The notes under the pieces were generated by a model. The model ran no database searches, was not told where the DNA came from, and was given only the letters and a program-made list of their open reading frames with translations. A DNA stretch of 51,825 bases, from contig NZ_WWSY01000013.1 of NCBI RefSeq assembly GCF_009876115.1, positions 1 to 51,825 on the forward strand, given 5' to 3'. Of the stretch, positions 42,615 to 51,798 are shown piece by piece (position 1 is the stretch's first letter; the number at the start of each line of letters is the position of its first letter). The position numbers and the translations under genes are program-made. The DNA comes from Collinsella aerofaciens. GTDB taxonomy: Bacteria > Actinomycetota > Coriobacteriia > Coriobacteriales > Coriobacteriaceae.

Positions 42615-43469
42615 ATGTCCGTCCGTATTATTACCGATTCCGCAAGCGATATGTCGCCGGCGGAGCACCCCGCTCTGCGTGTTCTGCCGCTGTCCGTCAC
42701 CTTTGGCACCGATGTGTATATGGATGGCGTCGACATCGATCACCAGCGCTTTTACGAGATGCTCGTGGAGCGCGATGAGCTGCCCAAGACCGGCCAGGTT
42801 AACCCGTACGCGTTTTCGCAGGCGATTGCCGAGGCGCGTGAGGCCGGCGACGAGGCAGTGATTATTACCGTGGGCGCCAAGCTTTCGGGCACCAATCAGA
42901 GTGCCCGTACCGCACTTGCCGAGGCGCCGGGCGGCGACGTGTTCGTGGTAGACAGCAATAACGTGACGCTTGGCGAGCGCGTGCTGGTCGAGTATGCCCT
43001 GCGCTTGGTGGACGAGGGCCGTAGTGCGGCCCAGATCGCGGCGGCCGTCGAGGCAGTCCGCGACCGTGTGGTCGTCATCGGCCTACTCGAGACGCTTGAG
43101 TACCTGGTGCGCGGCGGTCGTCTGTCTGCTGCGGCCGGCGCCGTGGGTACGCTGCTCAACGTAAAGCCCGTTGTGGCTGCCGAGGACGGACTGATCGTGC
43201 AGTTGGGCAAGGCGCGCGGTTCCAAGAACGGCCGCAACCTGCTGAACCAAAAGGTCGAAAAGGCAGGCGGCATCGACTTTTCCATGCCGCTGGCGCTGGG
43301 CTATACGGGCCTCTCGGATGCGGTGCTCAAGAAGTATATCGAGGACAGCGCGGCACTGTGGGCTGGCCACACCGAGGGCGAGCTGCCCGTCCACACCATC
43401 GGCGCCACCATCGGCACCCACGTAGGCCCCGGTGCCGTGGCCGTAGCCTTCTTCCAGCCAGCCAACTAG
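42615..43469 (+). CDS. DegV-family fatty-acid-binding protein
   Basis: The 284-aa cytoplasmic protein starts VRIITDSASDMSP, the family signature, with KTGQVNPYAFSQAI, ITVGAKLSGTNQSARTA, ETLEYLVRGGRLSAAAGAVG and GPGAVAVAFFQ, all typical. DegV/FakB proteins bind a fatty acid and present it to a FakA kinase for phosphorylation; FakA is not in this window. ATG 42615 has AGAAAGGA upstream; in-frame extension to 42510 lacks a ribosome site. A hairpin repeat lies 14 bp after the stop. Confidence 0.92.
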   Translation: MSVRIITDSASDMSPAEHPALRVLPLSVTFGTDVYMDGVDIDHQRFYEMLVERDELPKTGQVNPYAFSQAIAEAREAGDEAVIITVGAKLSGTNQSARTALAEAPGGDVFVVDSNNVTLGERVLVEYALRLVDEGRSAAQIAAAVEAVRDRVVVIGLLETLEYLVRGGRLSAAAGAVGTLLNVKPVVAAEDGLIVQLGKARGSKNGRNLLNQKVEKAGGIDFSMPLALGYTGLSDAVLKKYIEDSAALWAGHTEGELPVHTIGATIGTHVGPGAVAVAFFQPAN

Positions 43470-43482
43470 CTTTCCGATCAAA

Positions 43483-43518
43483 ACCACCACAAAGGTGCCT
43501 GTGAACCTTTGTGGTGGT
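43483..43518 (+). repeat. Dispersed hairpin repeat, copy 4 of 5 (variant loop)
   Basis: ACCACCACAAAGG/CCTTTGTGGTGGT arms are conserved, but the loop reads TGCCTGTGAA rather than the usual TGCCTGTCC. It lies 14 bp after degV and 32 bp before the next start codon. Confidence 0.85.
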
Positions 43519-43549
43519 TTATGCTTTTCCGGGTGGAAGGGAGCGAGCG

Positions 43550-43870
43550 ATGGCGTCTGAGGGCTTTTTTGAGCGGGTGTACGAGGTAGTCGAGCAGATT
43601 CCCGAGGGGATGGTCGCCACCTACGGTCAGGTGGCTCTGCTCGCCGGTCGCCCACGAAGCGCGCGCTATGTGGGCTATGCGCTGCATAGCAACCCGCGTC
43701 CTGGCCAAATTCCCTGTCATCGTGTGGTGTTTGCCGACGGCCGTATCTGTGAGGGCTTTGCCTTTGGCGGCCCCGATGCTCAGCGTGAACTCTTAATGGG
43801 GGAGGGCGTGACGTTTACCGATCCCATGCACGTCGATCTGAGCGCCTGTCGCTGGCCTGCCGGACTCTAA
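43550..43870 (+). CDS. MGMT-family O6-alkylguanine methyltransferase domain protein
   Basis: The 106-aa protein is a single DNA-binding domain: FFERVYEVVEQIPEGMVATY, then GQVALLAGRPRSARYVGYAL with the Arg finger, and the active-site IPCHRVV, which retains the acceptor Cys that alkyltransferase-like proteins replace by Trp. The following GFAFGGPDAQRELLMGEG matches the family. It lacks the N-terminal domain of Ogt/Ada, so it may repair or only recognise alkylated guanine. ATG 43550 follows GGAAGGGAG. Confidence 0.88.
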   Translation: MASEGFFERVYEVVEQIPEGMVATYGQVALLAGRPRSARYVGYALHSNPRPGQIPCHRVVFADGRICEGFAFGGPDAQRELLMGEGVTFTDPMHVDLSACRWPAGL

Positions 43871-43889
43871 CAGCTCTGCCGTGGCCAAA

Positions 43890-43923
43890 ACCACCACAAA
43901 GGTGCCTGTCCCCATCGTGGTGG
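43890..43923 (+). repeat. Dispersed hairpin repeat, copy 5 of 5 (degraded right arm)
   Basis: The left arm ACCACCACAAAGG and core GTGCCTGTCCCC are intact, but the right arm reads ATCGTGGTGG, reducing pairing. It lies 20 bp after the MGMT-family gene. Confidence 0.8.
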
Positions 43924-44027
43924 AACGCTGTCCCTATTTGGTAGGTTTACCGGGGCTAACTTATGGAGAAGGTGTGGCGGCGTATGTTGCCGTTAGAAAG
44001 TAAACCACGGTGAACTATATTGTATTC

Positions 44028-44170
44028 AGCAACGGAGCAGGCAATAGGCGATGAAAAAGCCTGCCCTGTTGAGTTTGATTCGCATTCCTCCCCTCTGTGC
44101 GATTCAACGGTGTACTTCGGGAACGGGCCCGCTGGCAACTGACTGCCAGCGGGCCCGTTCCTGTTTGTCG
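44028..44170 (+). ncRNA. Candidate small RNA with a C-rich loop and strong terminator
   Basis: In a 400-bp interval without a clear protein gene, TTAGAA (43993-43998), 17 bp and TATATT (44016-44021) may form a promoter. The predicted RNA has GCAGGC/GCCTGC, then GTTGA..CGCA/TGCG..TCAAC with a single-stranded loop TTCCTCCCCTCTG, and a perfect 18-bp hairpin (44120-44137 with 44144-44161) followed by TGTTTGT. C-rich loops in Gram-positive small RNAs pair with ribosome sites. Alternatively the final hairpin just ends the MGMT transcript. Confidence 0.4.
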
Positions 44171-44207
44171 GGAGAGTGCAATGGGCAGAGCCGAACCGGT
44201 CAGGCAA

Positions 44208-44237
44208 CAAAAAAGGCGGACGCCGTAGCGCCCGCCC
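44208..44237 (-). terminator. Intrinsic terminator of trpS
   Basis: GGCGGACGCC and GGCGCCCGCC-like arms (44215-44236) read on the minus strand form a G+C-rich hairpin followed by TTTTTTGTTG, 35 bp after the trpS stop. Confidence 0.85.
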
Positions 44238-44271
44238 TAAAGCAATCGAAAGTTCTAGCCAGCAGATCGGT

Positions 44272-45321
44272 CTAGTACACCATGCCCATGGCGTCCCGAA
44301 CCTCAGCCAGGGTCTGCTCGGCAATCTCGTTGGCACGACGGTTGCCCTCGTGCAGCACGTCCTTCACATAGTCCAGATCGTTCTCATAGCGCTGGCGACG
44401 CTCTCGGATCGGCGCGAAGTACTCGTTGACGGCCTCGGTCACGTACTTCTTGAGCTGGCCGGAGCCGCCCATGCCAATCTCCTCGGCAATCTCGACCTCG
44501 GAACGGCCGGTGCAGATGGCGGCCGTCGAAAGCAGGCCGGACACGCCGGGGCGGTTCTCGGGGTCGAACGTGATCATGCGCTCGGAGTCGGTCTGGCTCT
44601 TCTTGATGCGCTTGGCCGTCTCCTCGGCGGTCATCGAGATGTTGATGGCGTTGCCGTAGCTCTTGCTCATCTTGCGGCCGTCCAGGCCGGGCAGCAGCGG
44701 GGTCTCGGACAGCAGTGCGTCGACCTCGGGGAATACCTTGCCGTAGCGGTTGTTAAAGCGGCGGGCGATGGTGCGGGTGAGCTCGATGTGCGGCAGCTGG
44801 TCGCGACCGACGGGCACCACGTTGCCCTTGCAGAACAGGATGTCGCAGGCCTGGTGCACCGGGTAGGTGAGCAGAAGGCCGGTGAGCTCGTGACCCGAGG
44901 CCTCCATCTCGGCCTTAACGGTGGGGTTGCGCGCTAGCTCGGCCTCGGACACCAGCGACAGGAACGGCAGCATGAGCTGGTTGGCGGCGGGCACGGCGGA
45001 GTGCGCGTAGATCATGGTCTTGTCGGGGTCGATACCGCAGGCAAGGTAATCCATGACCATGTTGTACACGTTGTCCTGGATGTGCTCGGTGGTGTCGCGG
45101 TCGGTGATGACCTGGTAGTCGGCGATGAGCACGTTGGTCTTGGCGCCCATGTTCTGCAACTCAACGCGGCCCTTGAGGGTGCCAAAGTAGTGGCCCAGGT
45201 GCAGACGGCCGGTGGGGCGGTCGCCGGTAAGCATGGTGAACTTCTCGGGCGTCTTGGCCAGGCCCTCGCGAATGGCGTTGCTCTTTTGCAGTGCGACTTC
45301 GTAGCTGTTCTCGTTTGGCAT
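44272..45321 (-). CDS. trpS: Tryptophanyl-tRNA synthetase
   Basis: The 349-aa class I synthetase charges tRNA-Trp. Visible are the HIGH-type PTGRLHLGHYFG near residue 33, the tryptophan pocket region DYQVITDRD, and KMSKS as GRKMSKSYGN near 218, with VGRDQLPHIELTRTIARRFN between. Length is typical. ATG 45321 has GGAGCAATC upstream; the longer open frame to 45465 has no ribosome site. No T-box elements are visible upstream. It ends with a strong terminator. Confidence 0.95.
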   Translation of the reverse strand: MPNENSYEVALQKSNAIREGLAKTPEKFTMLTGDRPTGRLHLGHYFGTLKGRVELQNMGAKTNVLIADYQVITDRDTTEHIQDNVYNMVMDYLACGIDPDKTMIYAHSAVPAANQLMLPFLSLVSEAELARNPTVKAEMEASGHELTGLLLTYPVHQACDILFCKGNVVPVGRDQLPHIELTRTIARRFNNRYGKVFPEVDALLSETPLLPGLDGRKMSKSYGNAINISMTAEETAKRIKKSQTDSERMITFDPENRPGVSGLLSTAAICTGRSEVEIAEEIGMGGSGQLKKYVTEAVNEYFAPIRERRQRYENDLDYVKDVLHEGNRRANEIAEQTLAEVRDAMGMVY

Positions 45322-45480
45322 GATTGCTCCTAACGTATGTTCATGGGTCAAGATGATAACGCGTTTATTGGAGGGCCAGGGCGTAAGTACGCGAGGGGCG
45401 GGAGAGGGGCGGCTTGCGCGCTGGGTGCGGCGCGGCTGCGCTTGGCCAACGGTGCCTGGGCACATCCTCGGCAGCTTACC

Positions 45481-46680
45481 CTAGAGCTTGCGGTGGCGCT
45501 CTTCCTTACGTTCCTCGGCTGCCTGCTCCTCTTGCTTAAAAGCGGGGTCGTCGGGGGTTACCAGCTCGTCCTCGTGCGTGCGCTTGTTGTAATGGTGGCG
45601 CAGTACGGGCTCAAACAGGTGCAGGTGCTTGGCAAAGGCCGCGGAGCCAATGGCGAGCACGGTAAAGATGAGCACGCGCATGGGGACCTCGACTTGATTG
45701 ATGGCGGCGGCGCCGGCCGAAAGCATAATGCACCACGCGTAGATGAGCAGTACGGCCTGCTTTTGGTTGTAGCCCTCTTGAATGAGGCGGTGGTGGATGT
45801 GGCCCTTGTCGGCCTGCCCAATGCTAATGTGGGCGCGCTTGCGGCGCACGATGGCGCTAAACGTGTCGATGATGGGCACGCCGGCCACGATGAGCGGGAT
45901 GATGAGCGAGGTGAGCGCGGCGGTGCGGCTCACGTTGAGCAGCGAGATGGAGCCCAGCGCAAAGCCCAGCAGCAGTGAACCCGAGTCGCCCAAGAAGATA
46001 CTCGCGGGGTTGAAGTTGTAGCGCAAAAAGGCCAAGCAGGCGCCAAACAACGCGATGGAGAGCGCGGCGGCATCGATGCGGCCCGAGAGAACGGCCATCG
46101 AGAACATCGTGAACGATGCGATGCCGCAGATACCCGTCGCCAGGCCGTCAAGGCCGTCGATGAGGTTGATGATATTGGTGAACGCCACCAGGTAGACTAC
46201 GGTGATGGGGTAGGCGAGCCAGCCGAGCATAATCTCGCCGGGGGCAAACGGGTTGACGATGACGCCGATTTTTAGGCCGCCCACGCAGGCGATGAGCGCG
46301 GCGAGGACCTGGCCGGCCAGCTTTTGCTTGGGCTTGAGCTGGAAGACGTCGTCGATCGCGCCGGTCGCAAAGATGACGGTAAAAGAAAGCGCAAGTATGG
46401 GGTAGCTGATGTGCAGACGGGGGTGGGGCACCAAAACGGGCGGCCAACCCAGGTACCAGGTGCCTAGGATCTGCACGGTGCAGGCGACGACGAGGCCCAA
46501 AAAGACCGCCGTGCCGCCCATGCGCGGGATGGGCTTAGTGTTGATACGGCGCTTGGAAGGATAGTCGACGGCGTCGAGCTTGATTGCCAGGCGCTTGACC
46601 AGGGGCACCGCAAGGAAGGTCGTGATAAAAGCCGCGACCGCCACGCAAAGGTACGGTATGAAGCTCGTGGAGGAAGCCAT
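45481..46680 (-). CDS. UDP-GlcNAc:undecaprenyl-phosphate GlcNAc-1-P transferase-like protein (WecA/TagO/MraY family)
   Basis: The 399-aa membrane enzyme has about 11 helices. Signatures are YPSKRRINTKPIPRMGGTAV after the first helix, FATGAIDDVFQLKPKQKLAG with the catalytic DD pair, NIINLIDGLDGLATGICGIA and IFLGDSGSLLLGFALG, and the cytoplasmic HIHHRLIQEGYNQKQAV. It would attach GlcNAc-1-P (or a similar sugar) to the lipid carrier to start wall teichoic-acid-like or polysaccharide synthesis. A C-terminal basic tail follows. Start 46680 is chosen by comparison with the family; the ribosome site is weak and 46728 is an alternative. Confidence 0.88.
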   Translation of the reverse strand: MASSTSFIPYLCVAVAAFITTFLAVPLVKRLAIKLDAVDYPSKRRINTKPIPRMGGTAVFLGLVVACTVQILGTWYLGWPPVLVPHPRLHISYPILALSFTVIFATGAIDDVFQLKPKQKLAGQVLAALIACVGGLKIGVIVNPFAPGEIMLGWLAYPITVVYLVAFTNIINLIDGLDGLATGICGIASFTMFSMAVLSGRIDAAALSIALFGACLAFLRYNFNPASIFLGDSGSLLLGFALGSISLLNVSRTAALTSLIIPLIVAGVPIIDTFSAIVRRKRAHISIGQADKGHIHHRLIQEGYNQKQAVLLIYAWCIMLSAGAAAINQVEVPMRVLIFTVLAIGSAAFAKHLHLFEPVLRHHYNKRTHEDELVTPDDPAFKQEEQAAEERKEERHRKL

Positions 46681-46886
46681 GGATCGATAAACCGCCAAGC
46701 GTCGAAGGAAAAGGTCAAAGGATGCCATGCCGCAAAGGGTATAGCTGACCCATGATACTCGACCAAGGAGGGTGTGAAGAATTGCACGGGGCGATAATCA
46801 CGCGCTTACCAGATATTCGAGTGATAGTGGGGCTCTGCCTGGTGCCTTTTGGGGATCTGGGCGGGATTTGCAATGGCGAGTTTCGG

Positions 46887-47058
46887 CAAAAGAAAACCAC
46901 CCCCCACGTTACGAAAATGAACCCACCTAAAACAGGTGGGTGCCCTCATCGACTGTTCCAGCGTCCTTAACAACGAAGGATACCTGTACTAGGTACGACT
47001 GTGTGGGCTCCCTAAATAAACGCGACGGTTCACCCAGTTGCTCCGCGGGGGGCGGAAT
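46887..47058 (-). ncRNA. Structured non-coding RNA, candidate 6S RNA
   Basis: On the minus strand a TATGAT -10 (47065-47070) precedes an RNA whose ends pair: CCGCCCCCCGCG (47055-47044) with CGTGGGGGGTGG (46908-46897), 12 pairs including G-U, followed by TTTTCTTTT. Inside, TGAACC pairs with GGTTCA across an internal loop, and GGGCACCCACCTG, TACCT/AGGTA and TCCTT/AAGGA hairpins complete a rod about 170 nt long. Size and rod shape suit 6S RNA. No protein frame explains the region. The remaining parts of 46681-47208 hold only a plus-strand TTGACA (47096) that may serve the radical SAM gene. Confidence 0.4.
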
Positions 47059-47208
47059 ACCTACATCATAAAGCGGCACTTTGTGGATTCCAGTCTTGAC
47101 ATTACAAAAATCGTGTCGGACGATTACGGCGCCTTGGGCTCGAGCCGTCTGTGCGGTTGGTCCTTTTGCGCTTGAGCTGCTGAATCGTTGTTTTGGAGCA
47201 TGTTTTTT

Positions 47209-48147
47209 ATGCCGACGTCGTTGACCGAACTTTTTTCGCCCGCCTGCCATTTGTGTCCGCGCCGTTGCGGTGCGGCGCGCGGTGAGGGTGCGTCCGGCGT
47301 ATGCGGTGCTAACGACACACTTAAGGTGGCCCGCGCGGCGCTTCATATGTGGGAGGAGCCGCCTATCTCGGGCGAGGCCGGCTCGGGCACGATCTTCTTT
47401 AGTGGCTGCTCGCTCAAATGCGTCTATTGCCAGAACCACGAGATCTCGACGGGCAATTTTGGACTTGAGATTTCGCCCGAGCGCTTGGTCGAGATTATGT
47501 TGGAGCTGCAGGACCAGGGTGCGAACAATATTAACTTGGTGACGGCGACACACTACGCGCACCTGTTGCCGGCCGCGATTGCCGCGGCACGGGCGCGCGG
47601 GCTGGTCATCCCAATCGTCTACAACACGAGCGGTTATGAGCGCGCGAGTGCCGTGGCTGCGCTCGGCGATCTGGTCGATGTGTGGCTTACCGACTTTAAA
47701 TATGCCGATGCGGGGCTTGCGCAGTCGCTTTCCCACATTAAGGACTACCCGCGCGTGGCCGTGTCGGGCTTAGCGCAAATGGCACGCGAGATCGAGCGCC
47801 GCGGGGGAGAGCTGGTGGACGAGGACGGGCTCATGAAGCGCGGCATGATCGTGCGTCACCTGGTGCTGCCGGGGCATGCGGACGATTCGTGTCGCGTGCT
47901 GGACCTGGTGTGGCAGACGGTGGGCGATGTGCCGATCTCGGTCATGAACCAGTACACGCCCAATGCGCTCATGCGCGAGCAGGGCGGCGACCTGGCGCGT
48001 GCCGTGACGCGCGAGGAGTACGAGCGGGTGCTCGACCATGCCGACGACCTGGGCTTTACGACGATGTTCTGGCAAGAGGGCGGTGCGGTAGACGAGAGCT
48101 TCACCCCGGCGTTTGACACCACCGGTGTCCTCACCAGCGCAAAGTAG
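47209..48147 (+). CDS. PflX-like radical SAM protein
   Basis: The 312-aa protein has the 4Fe-4S motif SGCSLKCVYCQN (CxxxCxxC) near residue 65, preceded by an N-terminal four-Cys cluster CHLCPRRC...CGAND, and the SAM-binding stretch INLVTATHYAHLLP. It resembles the PflX/COG1313 group related to pyruvate-formate-lyase activases. No glycyl-radical enzyme is adjacent, so the target is unknown. ATG 47209 is chosen (GGAG about 11 bases upstream); TTG 47188 and ATG 47200 are alternatives. A hairpin repeat lies 16 bp after the stop. Confidence 0.85.
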   Translation: MPTSLTELFSPACHLCPRRCGAARGEGASGVCGANDTLKVARAALHMWEEPPISGEAGSGTIFFSGCSLKCVYCQNHEISTGNFGLEISPERLVEIMLELQDQGANNINLVTATHYAHLLPAAIAAARARGLVIPIVYNTSGYERASAVAALGDLVDVWLTDFKYADAGLAQSLSHIKDYPRVAVSGLAQMAREIERRGGELVDEDGLMKRGMIVRHLVLPGHADDSCRVLDLVWQTVGDVPISVMNQYTPNALMREQGGDLARAVTREEYERVLDHADDLGFTTMFWQEGGAVDESFTPAFDTTGVLTSAK

Positions 48148-48162
48148 TACGCACGCGGATGA

Positions 48163-48243
48163 TTTTTCTGGGACGGGGATTAAAAAATCATCGAGAGGAT
48201 TGCCTGCTCGAAAATTAGTCAAAATGGCCCCGTCCCAAAAAGA
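48163..48243. repeat. GGGACGGGG hairpin-family repeat, copy 2
   Basis: GGGACGGGG (48170-48178) and CCCCGTCCC (48228-48236) form the arms of a 67-bp hairpin with an inner CGAG/CTCG stem. It shares both flanks with 37034-37114. It begins 16 bp after the radical SAM gene and ends before the tRNA promoter. Confidence 0.75.
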
Positions 48244-48257
48244 CTGGGTATTGGGCG

Positions 48258-48285
48258 TTGACAGTTGGCGAGCCGTAGGTAAAAT
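48258..48285 (+). promoter_or_regulatory. Promoter of tRNA-Ala
   Basis: A perfect TTGACA (48258-48263), 16 bp and TAAAAT (48280-48285) lie 13 bp before the tRNA 5' end. Confidence 0.8.
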
Positions 48286-48298
48286 ATCAACTTGTCCT

Positions 48299-48371
48299 GG
48301 GGACGTAGCTCAGTTGGGAGAGCGCTGCCGTCGCATGGCAGAGGCCGAGGGTTCGACTCCCTTCGTCTCCA
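48299..48371 (+). tRNA. tRNA-Ala (CGC)
   Basis: The 73-nt gene folds into a full cloverleaf. The acceptor stem GGGGACG/CGTCTCC contains the G3-U70 pair that identifies alanine tRNA. The D-arm is GCTC/GAGC, the anticodon stem CTGCC/GGCAG with loop GTCGCAT gives anticodon CGC, and the T-arm holds GGTTCGACTCC. The discriminator is A; CCA is not encoded. Confidence 0.95.
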
Positions 48372-48386
48372 CCCTTGGATTTGATA

Positions 48387-48417
48387 AGCCGCTGACATTG
48401 TGTCGGCGGCTTTTTTT
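48387..48417 (+). terminator. Intrinsic terminator after tRNA-Ala
   Basis: AGCCGCTGACA/TGTCGGCGGCT (one G-U pair) with loop TTG is followed by TTTTTTT. It separates the tRNA from the coiled-coil gene that starts 20 bp later. Confidence 0.9.
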
Positions 48418-48436
48418 AAAAAGAAAGGGCTGTACT

Positions 48437-48856
48437 ATGGCCGAGCTTGAGTCCCAACCATTGTCTGACGAGGAGCGCGCCGAGTTGGAAAAGCTCCGCG
48501 CCGAGAAGGCCCGCCGCGAGGAGCAGGAAAAGGCTCGTCGCGAGCGTGAGGAGCTGGCCGCCCTGCGCGCCGAGCGTGCGAAGGCCGAGGAGGCCGCTGC
48601 CAAGGCCGCATCCGAGCCGGCGCCGACCGCGCCCAAATCTCAGCCTAAAAAAGCCGCTCGTCCCAAGCCCGCCGCCTCCAAGCCGAGCCGTGACGAGATG
48701 ACGTTTGCCCAGCGCATGGTCACCTCTAAAGAGCCTGTGGACGAGGACGATATCCCCGGCATGCCGCCGGCTCAAAAGCTCATCATCGCGCTCGCCCTGA
48801 TTGGGTTTATCGTCTTTATGGGCTACACGATCACGGGCAGCATGGGGCTGCACTAA
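48437..48856 (+). CDS. Charged coiled-coil protein with a C-terminal membrane anchor
   Basis: The 139-aa protein is not a recognised family. Residues 9-60 are a highly charged heptad-like helix (ERAELEKLRAEKARREEQEK), followed by a Pro/Ala/Lys-rich linker (APTAPKSQPKKAARPKPAAS), a short segment TFAQRMVTSKEPVDEDDIPG and one transmembrane helix (LIIALALIGFIVFMGYTITG) at the very end. It is a tail-anchored cytoplasmic protein. GAAAGGG lies 9 bases before ATG 48437. The tRNA terminator just upstream means it relies on read-through or an unseen promoter. pncB follows after 83 bp. Confidence 0.8.
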   Translation: MAELESQPLSDEERAELEKLRAEKARREEQEKARREREELAALRAERAKAEEAAAKAASEPAPTAPKSQPKKAARPKPAASKPSRDEMTFAQRMVTSKEPVDEDDIPGMPPAQKLIIALALIGFIVFMGYTITGSMGLH

Positions 48857-48939
48857 CCGAACCGCACCCGGCGCCCCGCTCGCGTATTCCGCCCTGTCCA
48901 ACCCTCAACCTCTGTACAACGCATCCGAAAGGTCGCCCC

Positions 48940-50445
<1,506 letters not shown>

Positions 50446-50521
50446 TCTGCATGCGACGGAGGAAAGCGGATTATATTCTCGCTCACCCGTTCGCTCGCTC
50501 AGCATTCGATTGGTTTGACGT

Positions 50522-51649
50522 ATGACGACTTCTTATAAGACGATGGTGGTTAAGATCGGTTCGTCCACGGTGGTGGGCGCCGATGGCAAGGTCAACCGCG
50601 CCTTTATCGGCGGGCTTGCCGATCAGGCTGCTGTCCTGCGCAAGCTCGGCTGGCGTCTGGTCGTGGTGAGTTCGGGCGCCATCGCCTGTGGCTATCCCGT
50701 GCTGGGCTTCGACCGCAAGCCGGTTGGTGACCTGCCGAGCCTGCAGGCCTGCGCCTCGGCCGGTCAGTGCATCATCTCGTCGGCCTACGACGAGGAGTTC
50801 CATGCACGTGATCTGCTCACCTCGCTCGTGCTGCTCACACGTCACGACACGGCGCGTCGCACGTCCTATCTGCACGCGCGCGACGCCCTGCTGCGTCTGG
50901 TGGAGCTGGGCGTGGTGCCGGTCGTCAACGAGAACGACACCGTTACCGTCGACGAGATCAAGTTCGGCGACAACGACACGCTGGCGGCGCTTGTGAGCTG
51001 CCTGGTTTCCGCCGACCTGTGCGTGACGCTGTCCGACATCGACGGCCTCTACACCGCCAATCCGCACGAGGACCCGACGGCCGAGTTTGTCCCGGTCGTG
51101 CATAAGATCGATGCCAAGATCATCGCCTCGGCGGGCGATTCTTCGACCTCGGTGGGTACGGGCGGCATGATCACCAAGATTCGCGCGAGCCGCATTTTGA
51201 TGACGGCTGGCATTCAGAGCGTGATTTGCTCGGGCGAGGAGCCCGATGCGCTCGTGCGCCTCGCCCGCGGCGAGAGCGTGGGCACGCTGTTCGATCCGCC
51301 GGCTGAGCGTCTGGACATTGCGCCCCGCAAGCTGTGGATCGCGCTGGGCGACAAGGCCCACGGCTCGGTGACGGTTGATGACGGTGCCGCGAAAGCGCTG
51401 GTCGGCCACGGGTCGTCCCTGCTTGCGGTGGGTATTCGTGAGGTCGATGGCGAGTTTGCCGAGGGTGACGTGCTCGATGTGTGCGACCCGAGCGGTATGG
51501 TCGTCGCCCGTGGTATCGCCGAGGCCGATTCGGACGTGTTGGAGCTTGCTGCCGGCCGCCGCCAGGACCAAATCGCCAGCAACCGCCTGCTGGCAGACCT
51601 GGCCGAAAAGCCCGCGATCCACAGGGACAATCTAATCGTCTTTGCATAA
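50522..51649 (+). CDS. proB: Glutamate 5-kinase with PUA domain
   Basis: The 375-aa cytoplasmic kinase phosphorylates glutamate, the first step of proline synthesis. The amino-acid-kinase domain begins VVKIGSSTVVGADGKVN, then VVVSSGAIACG, VVPVVNENDTVTVDEIKFGD followed by NDTLAALVS, and SDIDGLYTANPHEDP. VGTGGMITKIRASRILMTAG completes the ATP site. A PUA domain lies at the C-terminus (about residues 280-360: KLWIALGDKAHGSVTVDDGA). No strong ribosome site is seen before ATG 50522. proA is not adjacent within the window. The stop codon overlaps the first bases of its terminator. Confidence 0.95.
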   Translation: MTTSYKTMVVKIGSSTVVGADGKVNRAFIGGLADQAAVLRKLGWRLVVVSSGAIACGYPVLGFDRKPVGDLPSLQACASAGQCIISSAYDEEFHARDLLTSLVLLTRHDTARRTSYLHARDALLRLVELGVVPVVNENDTVTVDEIKFGDNDTLAALVSCLVSADLCVTLSDIDGLYTANPHEDPTAEFVPVVHKIDAKIIASAGDSSTSVGTGGMITKIRASRILMTAGIQSVICSGEEPDALVRLARGESVGTLFDPPAERLDIAPRKLWIALGDKAHGSVTVDDGAAKALVGHGSSLLAVGIREVDGEFAEGDVLDVCDPSGMVVARGIAEADSDVLELAAGRRQDQIASNRLLADLAEKPAIHRDNLIVFA

Positions 51650-51696
51650 AGAAAGACAGTGCTGCGGATCGTTTTCCCGCAGCACTGTCTTTCTTT
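51648..51696 (+). terminator. Intrinsic terminator of proB
   Basis: A perfect 20-bp stem (51648-51667 with 51677-51696) has a T-rich loop; A-rich and T-rich ends make it effective in either direction. It starts inside the proB stop codon. Confidence 0.92.
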
Positions 51697-51701
51697 ATCT
51701 C

Positions 51702-51724
51702 GTGCCGGCACTTGGGGACGTTCC
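51702..51724. repeat. GTGCCGGCA/GGGACGTTCC repeat, single unit
   Basis: GTGCCGGCACTTGGGGACGTTCC matches the units at 39014-39067. It lies directly after the proB terminator. Confidence 0.65.
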
Positions 51725-51754
51725 TTTTAATATGAGCAGGACATTGTCAAGAGG

Positions 51755-51793
51755 CAAAATCGGGCCTGGCCCCAACGATATGGGGTCAGGCCC
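51755..51793 (-). terminator. Intrinsic terminator for a minus-strand gene entering from the right
   Basis: GGGCCTGGCCCC (51762-51773) pairs with GGGGTCAGGCCC (51782-51793) with one G-U pair; on the minus strand TTTT follows the stem. Confidence 0.7.
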
Positions 51794-51798
51794 TCTCC

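Noticed and set aside
44051..44275. 74-codon frame starting MKKPALLSL
   Set aside because: It runs through an 18-bp perfect hairpin and the trpS terminator, has no ribosome site and no protein-like composition.
45322..45480. T-box leader for trpS
   Set aside because: The region has no T-box core (GGTGGTACCGCG-like) and no terminator-antiterminator pair; it is also too short.
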